A stretch of 64,000 bases of DNA from Alkalihalobacillus sp. CinArs1 (lineage in GTDB: Bacteria; Bacillota; Bacilli; Bacillales; Guptibacillaceae). Positions within the stretch are counted from its first letter, which is position 1, and every line of letters starts with the position of its first letter. The notes under the pieces were generated by a model. That model was given only the letters and a program-made list of their open reading frames with translations. It made no database searches and was not told where the DNA came from. The DNA lies in assembly GCF_947387515.1 (NCBI RefSeq), contig NZ_CANDOB010000002.1, forward strand, positions 682,001 to 746,000. Direction: 5' to 3'. Positions 59,942 to 64,000 of this stretch are shown in pieces. Made by a program: the position numbers and the translations under genes.

Positions 59942-61105
59942 CTATTGCGGCAGCCGTACTGTTTTAAAGTTTACAAACTTCCTGATTCCAGGCAAAACTG
60001 AAGCTCGAGTAAGCACATCTCTTACATAAATGCGCCACCATGAGTCAGGAAGGAAATAGTTTGCGAACTTTCTGGCGGAGCGCTGTAAAGCTTCGATATC
60101 ACTGTGTAAGGACTGTTCATAGTGGGCAAGGGCTGTTGACAAGTCAGTTTGGTTTTCTAAAGATTTTGCAAGAGTGTAAGCACCCGCCATCGCCATGGAA
60201 GCCCCTTGTCCGGCAAGTAATGAAACGCATTGGCACGAATCCCCGACAAACGTAATTCTCCCGTTTCTCCATTCTGGCAGTTCTACCTGTGACACTTCAT
60301 CAAAATAGAAATCATCCGCATCTACACTTGCTTTTAGTAAATCCGGAACGATCCAATTCATATGACCGAATTGCTCATGCAGTTGATGAAAGGCTCTTTC
60401 CTGGGTTACATGCCCTTGTTGTTCAGGGTAGGTATATAAAAAGAATGTCGCTACTTTGTTACCTCGAATCGGGTAAACAGATACTTGAGCGCCTGGCTCA
60501 GAATACGTATAAAAGCTTCGTCCAGTTTTTGATAGAACGGCGGGATCATCGATGATATACGCTGCAGTGTAATAGCCGATGTAACGAATCGAATTGTTGA
60601 AAGTTTCATTGAATGCTAGGGAGCGAACGGAAGAACGCATTCCATCTGCGCCGACTAGAAGATCAGATGTTAATGTGGACTCGTCAGTCAAGGTGACGTA
60701 TACATGATCGTCATCTTGGTCGATTGAAACTGGCGAGGAATCGAACTTCACGTTTACTCGGTTTTTAACCTGCTTATATAAAACACTTTCGAGGTCACCT
60801 CTCATGAAATTAAAGTGTTTATCGTCCATCAGTTTTCGTAGTTTTGGATAAGGGATGTCATATTTTTTCTCTCCGTCGTTCTTCATGAATACAAGCGAGT
60901 CGATCGGATAGTGGATGTTACGAAGTTCATTCATCAAGCCCATTTTTTCAGCTACTTCATAACCTGGGCCAAAGAAATCGATCATATAGCCTTCTGTTCT
61001 TAAGGATGATGATTTCTCGAGGACCGTTACGTTGTCTCCTTTTTCACTTAGCCAATAAGCTAACGTCAAACCTGCAATTCCTCCCCCAACAATGCAAACG
61101 TCCAT
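59942..61105 (-). CDS. FAD-dependent monooxygenase (PHBH/TetX-like)
   Basis: A 387-residue flavoprotein from ATG 61105. The Rossmann motif VCIVGGGIAGLTLAYWL (GxGxxG) opens it, LLVGADGMRSSVR is the DG motif, and GRITFVGDSCQCVSLLAGQGASMAMAGAYTLA is the GD motif with ribityl contact. It resembles TetX/PhzS-type hydroxylases. The ORF extends upstream to 61207, but that overlaps tetR; the GTGAGGCG site supports ATG 61105. It is 10 bases after tetR and likely TetR-controlled. Confidence 0.86.
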   Translation of the reverse strand: MDVCIVGGGIAGLTLAYWLSEKGDNVTVLEKSSSLRTEGYMIDFFGPGYEVAEKMGLMNELRNIHYPIDSLVFMKNDGEKKYDIPYPKLRKLMDDKHFNFMRGDLESVLYKQVKNRVNVKFDSSPVSIDQDDDHVYVTLTDESTLTSDLLVGADGMRSSVRSLAFNETFNNSIRYIGYYTAAYIIDDPAVLSKTGRSFYTYSEPGAQVSVYPIRGNKVATFFLYTYPEQQGHVTQERAFHQLHEQFGHMNWIVPDLLKASVDADDFYFDEVSQVELPEWRNGRITFVGDSCQCVSLLAGQGASMAMAGAYTLAKSLENQTDLSTALAHYEQSLHSDIEALQRSARKFANYFLPDSWWRIYVRDVLTRASVLPGIRKFVNFKTVRLPQ

Positions 61106-61115
61106 TTTATTCGCC

Positions 61116-61718
61116 TCACTTAAAAATAAATTTAATCTTTTTCCGAATTCGTTCTGTCGTTTCTGAAATCTTTTTTTCCTCGATATAAAGAAAGAGGAGG
61201 GCTTCATACATCACTGAGCTATAGATCACTTCAGCTGCTGTTGAAGAGTCAAACTGGTTCTCTAGTTTGTTTGTGTTTTTTAACTCCTCAAGTAGTTCGA
61301 CCAATTCATCGATGAACATGAAATCTAATTCCATCAGGCTCGATAAGAACTCTGGTCTCTTTTGATAGGCATTCATTGAGGCTGTGAGCACTTCACGAAA
61401 CAGCCGTTTATCGAGTAAGCTGATGGTTTCAAGACGGTTGAATAGATAGGATTGAACCGTTTCTTCAGCTGTTTCCTTCATATGATAAGGAGGTGTAGAG
61501 TGGTCACCACTACGGATAAAATCATCTTTCATCACTTCGATCAGGATATCCGACTTCGTTGGAAAATAATTAAATACTGTCCCAGAGCCTATTTCAGCAT
61601 GCTTTGCGATTTGCTCTGTCGACGTATGATCAAACCCATGCTGTAGGAAGAGCTTTTTCGCAGATTCAATAATTCTCCTTCTTGTCTCCTGCTTCTTCTG
61701 TTCACGTAATCCACTCAT
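61116..61718 (-). CDS. TetR/AcrR family repressor
   Basis: A 200-residue regulator: N-terminal helix-turn-helix KKLFLQHGFDHTSTEQIAKHAEIGSGTVFNYFPTKSDILIEV, then a helical ligand domain. It precedes the monooxygenase on the same strand, so it likely represses its own operon through the paired palindromes at 61743-61772. Ligand unknown, probably a substrate of the monooxygenase. AGGAGG precedes the ATG. Confidence 0.88.
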   Translation of the reverse strand: MSGLREQKKQETRRRIIESAKKLFLQHGFDHTSTEQIAKHAEIGSGTVFNYFPTKSDILIEVMKDDFIRSGDHSTPPYHMKETAEETVQSYLFNRLETISLLDKRLFREVLTASMNAYQKRPEFLSSLMELDFMFIDELVELLEELKNTNKLENQFDSSTAAEVIYSSVMYEALLFLYIEEKKISETTERIRKKIKFIFK

Positions 61719-61742
61719 GTAAGATTCCTCCTAAATAAAAAT

Positions 61743-61772
61743 ATGAGTGCGCTCATAAATGAGTACACTCAT
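61743..61772. promoter_or_regulatory. Paired palindromes, likely TetR operator
   Basis: ATGAGTGCGCTCAT (61743-61756) and ATGAGTACACTCAT (61759-61772): two copies of an ATGAGT-NN-ACTCAT dyad, 2 bases apart, directly upstream of tetR. The second is perfect; the first has one mismatch. Confidence 0.72.
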
Positions 61773-61835
61773 ATTTTAAGGTGTTACGGAATGAAATGCA
61801 AATGGCACGTTGCTCTCGACGCCATTCGACCTAAA

Positions 61836-61854
61836 CCGGGTGGTGACAGGCACC
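61836..61854 (+). repeat. Dispersed repeat copy F, at the splB end
   Basis: CCGGGTGGTGACAGGCACC, with TTCGACC at 61825-61831 (one change in the TTCGACA box). It ends 4 bases before the splB stop codon on the opposite strand. Confidence 0.85.
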
Positions 61855-61858
61855 GTCT

Positions 61859-62887
61859 TTACGTAAAGTATTCGAGTTTTGCATCGGGGAAGAACTTATC
61901 GATATAGCCTCCAAGTGTTTCTTTCATGTCTTCTTGCTGCTCTTTTTGGTAGACATACTTACCGATTCCGTATTTACCCCATTTCCATTGGCGTTTTTCT
62001 TCTTCCATCTCAAGCTTTGACATCGGATAGTTCTTTTGAATAACGCGCTTGGCTGGTTTTGTAAAGCGATGTTGGATAAGTTCGAACGTTAAGTCCTTTG
62101 TAGCCTTCTTCGGTAGTTTTGCTTCGAGTTGTTCAAACAACTCGAGGTAGCCTTGTTTCCAATCATCATAAAGGTAGATCGGTGCAACGATGAAACCGAG
62201 CGGGTATCCTGCTTCAGCGACTTTTGCTGCAGCTTCAATCCTCTCATCGAGCCTTGAAGTACCAGGCTCAAGAAACTTAATCACGTAGTCTGCGTTCATG
62301 CTGAAACGAAACCTTGTTTTCTTGTTATGTTCCGCGTCAAGAAGGTGATCAACATGCGCGAATTTCGTTACAAAACGAAGTTTTCCGTATTCTGATTTCC
62401 CAAAGTACTCGATCGCGCTCTTTAAAGTGTGCGTAAGATGATCGATCCCTACGATGTCAGATGTACAAGATGCCTCAAATCTCGTTTGCTCTGGAGCACG
62501 TTCCTGCATATACTTCTCAGCCGCATCGAAGATTTCATCCGTATTCACATACGTTCGTATGTAAGGTTTGCTTCCCATCGTCGTTTGTAAATAGCAATAG
62601 TGACAATGACCCATACAGCCTGTAGCAAAGGGAATCGCGTATTCTGCAGAAGGCTTCGATGTATCGAACTTCAGCGTTTTCCTAACTCCAACGACAAGCG
62701 TTGACTTTGCCACTCGATACTGCTGGAAATGGTTATCACCCGGTAGATTTCTTACTTGGTTATGAGAGGTTGTTTCACGTATTTCGATGCCCATCTTCGT
62801 AAACTTTTCTTTTAACTGGCGACCGAGGGGATATTCGGTAGCGCGGGGTTCTATATATACGAGCTGTGGAACAAACGGTTTAACCAA
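61859..62887 (-). CDS. splB: Spore photoproduct lyase (radical SAM)
   Basis: A 342-residue radical SAM enzyme that reverses the thymine dimer spore photoproduct during germination. The cluster motif TGCMGHCHYCYL places Cys91, Cys95 and Cys98 (CX3CX2C), and EASCTSDIVGIDHL gives Cys141, the hydrogen-donor position; both match the B. subtilis numbering as I recall. Length fits. It follows splA with 29 bases between them. Strong evidence that the organism makes endospores. Confidence 0.95.
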   Translation of the reverse strand: MVKPFVPQLVYIEPRATEYPLGRQLKEKFTKMGIEIRETTSHNQVRNLPGDNHFQQYRVAKSTLVVGVRKTLKFDTSKPSAEYAIPFATGCMGHCHYCYLQTTMGSKPYIRTYVNTDEIFDAAEKYMQERAPEQTRFEASCTSDIVGIDHLTHTLKSAIEYFGKSEYGKLRFVTKFAHVDHLLDAEHNKKTRFRFSMNADYVIKFLEPGTSRLDERIEAAAKVAEAGYPLGFIVAPIYLYDDWKQGYLELFEQLEAKLPKKATKDLTFELIQHRFTKPAKRVIQKNYPMSKLEMEEEKRQWKWGKYGIGKYVYQKEQQEDMKETLGGYIDKFFPDAKLEYFT

Positions 62888-62916
62888 TACAGTTCCTCCT
62901 TCCTTAAATGGTTTTA

Positions 62917-63153
62917 TTATCCGAAGTACATATCGAAAGCTTGCTGTGCCTCTGTTTCTGATTGGTAAATCGCAATATCTGAATTCAATGGATAATAGGT
63001 TTCATACAGAAAGAGTGCAAGTTCACCAGGGTGGTCGGGATCATTCACGACTGCTGCTTGTTGGATGTTAGCGACGTCGTATGTATGTGGATTTCGATAC
63101 ATCACATAAACGATATCTCCCGCTTGGTATTGTGTTGGATCGTTGAGATTCAT
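62917..63153 (-). CDS. splA: SplA, regulator of the spl operon
   Basis: A 78-residue protein: GDIVYVMYRNPHTYDVANIQQAAVVNDPDHPGELALFLYETYYPL and the acidic end match SplA (79 residues in B. subtilis), a small negative regulator of splAB related to TRAP/anti-TRAP-type binding proteins. It is the first gene of the operon. I searched 63154-63330 for a sigma-G promoter on the minus strand and saw no clear one. AAAGGAG lies before the ATG. Confidence 0.88.
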   Translation of the reverse strand: MNLNDPTQYQAGDIVYVMYRNPHTYDVANIQQAAVVNDPDHPGELALFLYETYYPLNSDIAIYQSETEAQQAFDMYFG

Positions 63154-63354
63154 TTTTCATTCACTCCTTTTTCCTACCTTCATTGTTCCTAAAATGAGGA
63201 AATTGTTGCAAAAAAACGGTTGGTAATTCTTGTTATCTAGATGTGAGGCGCAATGTGAAATTGTAATGTAGTCGAAGGCCTTTTTTTAACATCTTTTCAC
63301 TCCTTCTTACATATTGTGTTCTGTTGACCTATTATGAAGGAGGTGCGTGGAGGT

Positions 63355-63558
63355 ATGCTGAAGTTTCTTAAGAAATTACTGCCTTCACTTAATGAAAAGT
63401 TCTTGTCACGATTTAAGCTCTACAGGAGGCTAAGAGGGGGCGTATGGTACAAAGTGTCTGATCGCGTTGTGCCAAAACACAGCCTTTGGGTAAGGGAAGT
63501 CGACCACGAAGCGTATTATGTATGGAAAAAAGAAAACTACAACAAAACGGGCAATTGA
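63355..63558 (+). CDS. Small hypothetical basic protein
   Basis: A 67-residue protein from ATG 63355; ATG 63334 would add seven residues. KKLLPSLNEKFLSRFKLYRRLRGGVWYKVSDRVVPKHSLWVREVDHEAYYVWKKENY is rich in Lys, Arg and Trp/Tyr; no family was recognised. AAGGAGG lies 12 bases ahead and GGAGG 2 bases ahead of 63355, so the start is ambiguous. A terminator follows immediately. Confidence 0.6.
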   Translation: MLKFLKKLLPSLNEKFLSRFKLYRRLRGGVWYKVSDRVVPKHSLWVREVDHEAYYVWKKENYNKTGN

Positions 63559-63583
63559 GCGAACAGCTCAATGCCCGTTTTTA
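63545..63583 (+). terminator. Terminator after the basic protein
   Basis: AAACGGGCA(A)TTGAGC pairs with GCTCAATGCCCGTTT (63566-63580), one bulged base, loop GAACA, then T run. Confidence 0.88.
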
Positions 63584-63609
63584 TTCTTTCGACATATGAT
63601 GAGTAAAAA

Positions 63610-63627
63610 CGGGTGGTGACAGGCACC
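63610..63627 (+). repeat. Dispersed repeat copy G, before the argininosuccinate lyase-like gene
   Basis: CGGGTGGTGACAGGCACC, with TTCGACA at 63588-63594. The ATG of the next gene starts 3 bases after the repeat (63630), and GGTGGTGA within it is the only Shine-Dalgarno-like sequence. Confidence 0.85.
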
Positions 63628-63629
63628 AA

Positions 63630-64000
63630 ATGAACAAAGAAGAATTCACTAAAAAAGAAGGTAGCGTCTTTCCTGGTAAGACGTATGTTGAGGCGCTATT
63701 GACATATGTGTTCGAAGATCAGCGTGATTATTTATTTCATGCGATGTTTCAAATCCATAGGGCGCATGTTGTGATGCTCTCTGAACAGGGAATCATCAAG
63801 AAGAAAAGTGCCAAGGTGATCCTTGACTGCGTGAATCGTCTTGAAGAGATGGATGTACGTTCACTATCCTATTCACCAGAGTTTGAGGATCTGTTCTTCA
63901 TGATGGAATCGACGATAAGTAAGGAAGTTGGTCCGGATTTAGCTAGCGCGATGCATATTGCGAGGAGTCGAAACGATATGGGTGAAGCGATGTACCGTAT
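63630..64000 (+). CDS. Argininosuccinate lyase-like protein, 5' part (truncated by window edge)
   Basis: The first 123 residues are visible: FPGKTYVEALLTYVFEDQRDYLFHAMFQIHRAHVVMLSEQGIIKK, then SAMHIARSRNDMGEAMYR. The HIARSRNDM block corresponds to the HxxRSRND motif of argininosuccinate lyase, where fumarate is released from argininosuccinate. The sequence differs from ArgH enough to be a paralogue of the argininosuccinase/fumarase superfamily. No argG is next to it. Translation appears to depend on repeat copy G. Confidence 0.78.
   Translation, partial: MNKEEFTKKEGSVFPGKTYVEALLTYVFEDQRDYLFHAMFQIHRAHVVMLSEQGIIKKKSAKVILDCVNRLEEMDVRSLSYSPEFEDLFFMMESTISKEVGPDLASAMHIARSRNDMGEAMYR

Noticed and set aside
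1-64000. tRNA, rRNA, insertion sequence or prophage genes
   Set aside because: No cloverleaf, rRNA-like sequence, transposase, integrase or phage structural gene was recognised on either strand.

Overview
The window reads as low-to-moderate GC, spore-forming Bacillaceae chromosome. The evidence is strong AGGAGG-type ribosome binding sites, splAB (spore photoproduct lyase and its regulator), a short Spo0M-like protein, a Bce-type peptide-resistance module and typical Bacillus regulator sites. A microbial rhodopsin and many stress and detoxification genes hint at an open, possibly marine or saline habitat; this is inference. No rRNA, tRNA, CRISPR array, phage or transposase was seen.

Layout. 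1-16.7 kb: the 3' end of a SecD-like gene, then small metabolic and defence-type genes: DJ-1, DUF1801, paaK, an ECF sigma factor with a SnoaL-like tail, an AadA-type nucleotidyltransferase, VOC proteins (one decayed), hydrolases, a maltose-acetyltransferase type enzyme, an SDR, DUF4269, a serine hydrolase, a MEDS protein, an MDR-type oxidoreductase, a BBE-type flavoprotein and an AI-2E-type permease. 16.8-24.6 kb: a complete Flp/Tad pilus operon (pilin, prepilin peptidase, two Tad pseudopilin-like proteins, CpaB, TadZ, CpaF, TadB, TadC) behind a good sigma-A promoter, preceded by a DUF192 gene. 24.6-25.3 kb: a xenorhodopsin-type rhodopsin. 26.1-30.6 kb: a BceRSAB-like two-component/ABC module. 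30.6-48.4 kb: a GAF-STAS gene with an in-frame TGA, an MhqO-type dioxygenase, an acetate-uptake family protein, a duplicated-domain lipoprotein, a GrpB-GNAT fusion, an alanyl-tRNA editing protein, ohr/ohrR, two lipases and guaC. 48.9-59.9 kb: an orphan soluble histidine kinase, a peroxiredoxin with TGA exactly at the peroxidatic Cys codon, asnB, a helically phased TATCAGCGA array, DUF2254, and two tandem manganese (yybP-ykoY) riboswitches in front of YkvA-like and FbpB/Spo0M-like genes. 59.9-64 kb: a tetR/FAD-monooxygenase pair, splAB and the 5' end of an argininosuccinate-lyase-like gene.

Most worth following up: (1) the peroxiredoxin reading frame with UGA at the catalytic Cys followed by a SECIS-like hairpin with a GGUC loop, and a second UGA-at-Cys case in the GAF-STAS gene, together suggesting selenocysteine recoding or two independent nonsense events; (2) the rhodopsin, whose residues fit an inward proton pump; (3) seven dispersed copies of a CGGGTGGTGACAGGCACC-type repeat that sit on gene ends and supply stop codons, start codons and Shine-Dalgarno-like sequence; (4) six TATCAGCGA repeats spaced 20-21 bp apart between two near-identical terminators; (5) tandem manganese riboswitches on unexpected genes.

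All calls come from reading the sequence without database searches. Family names rest on recognised motifs, and start codons were chosen from ribosome binding sites.
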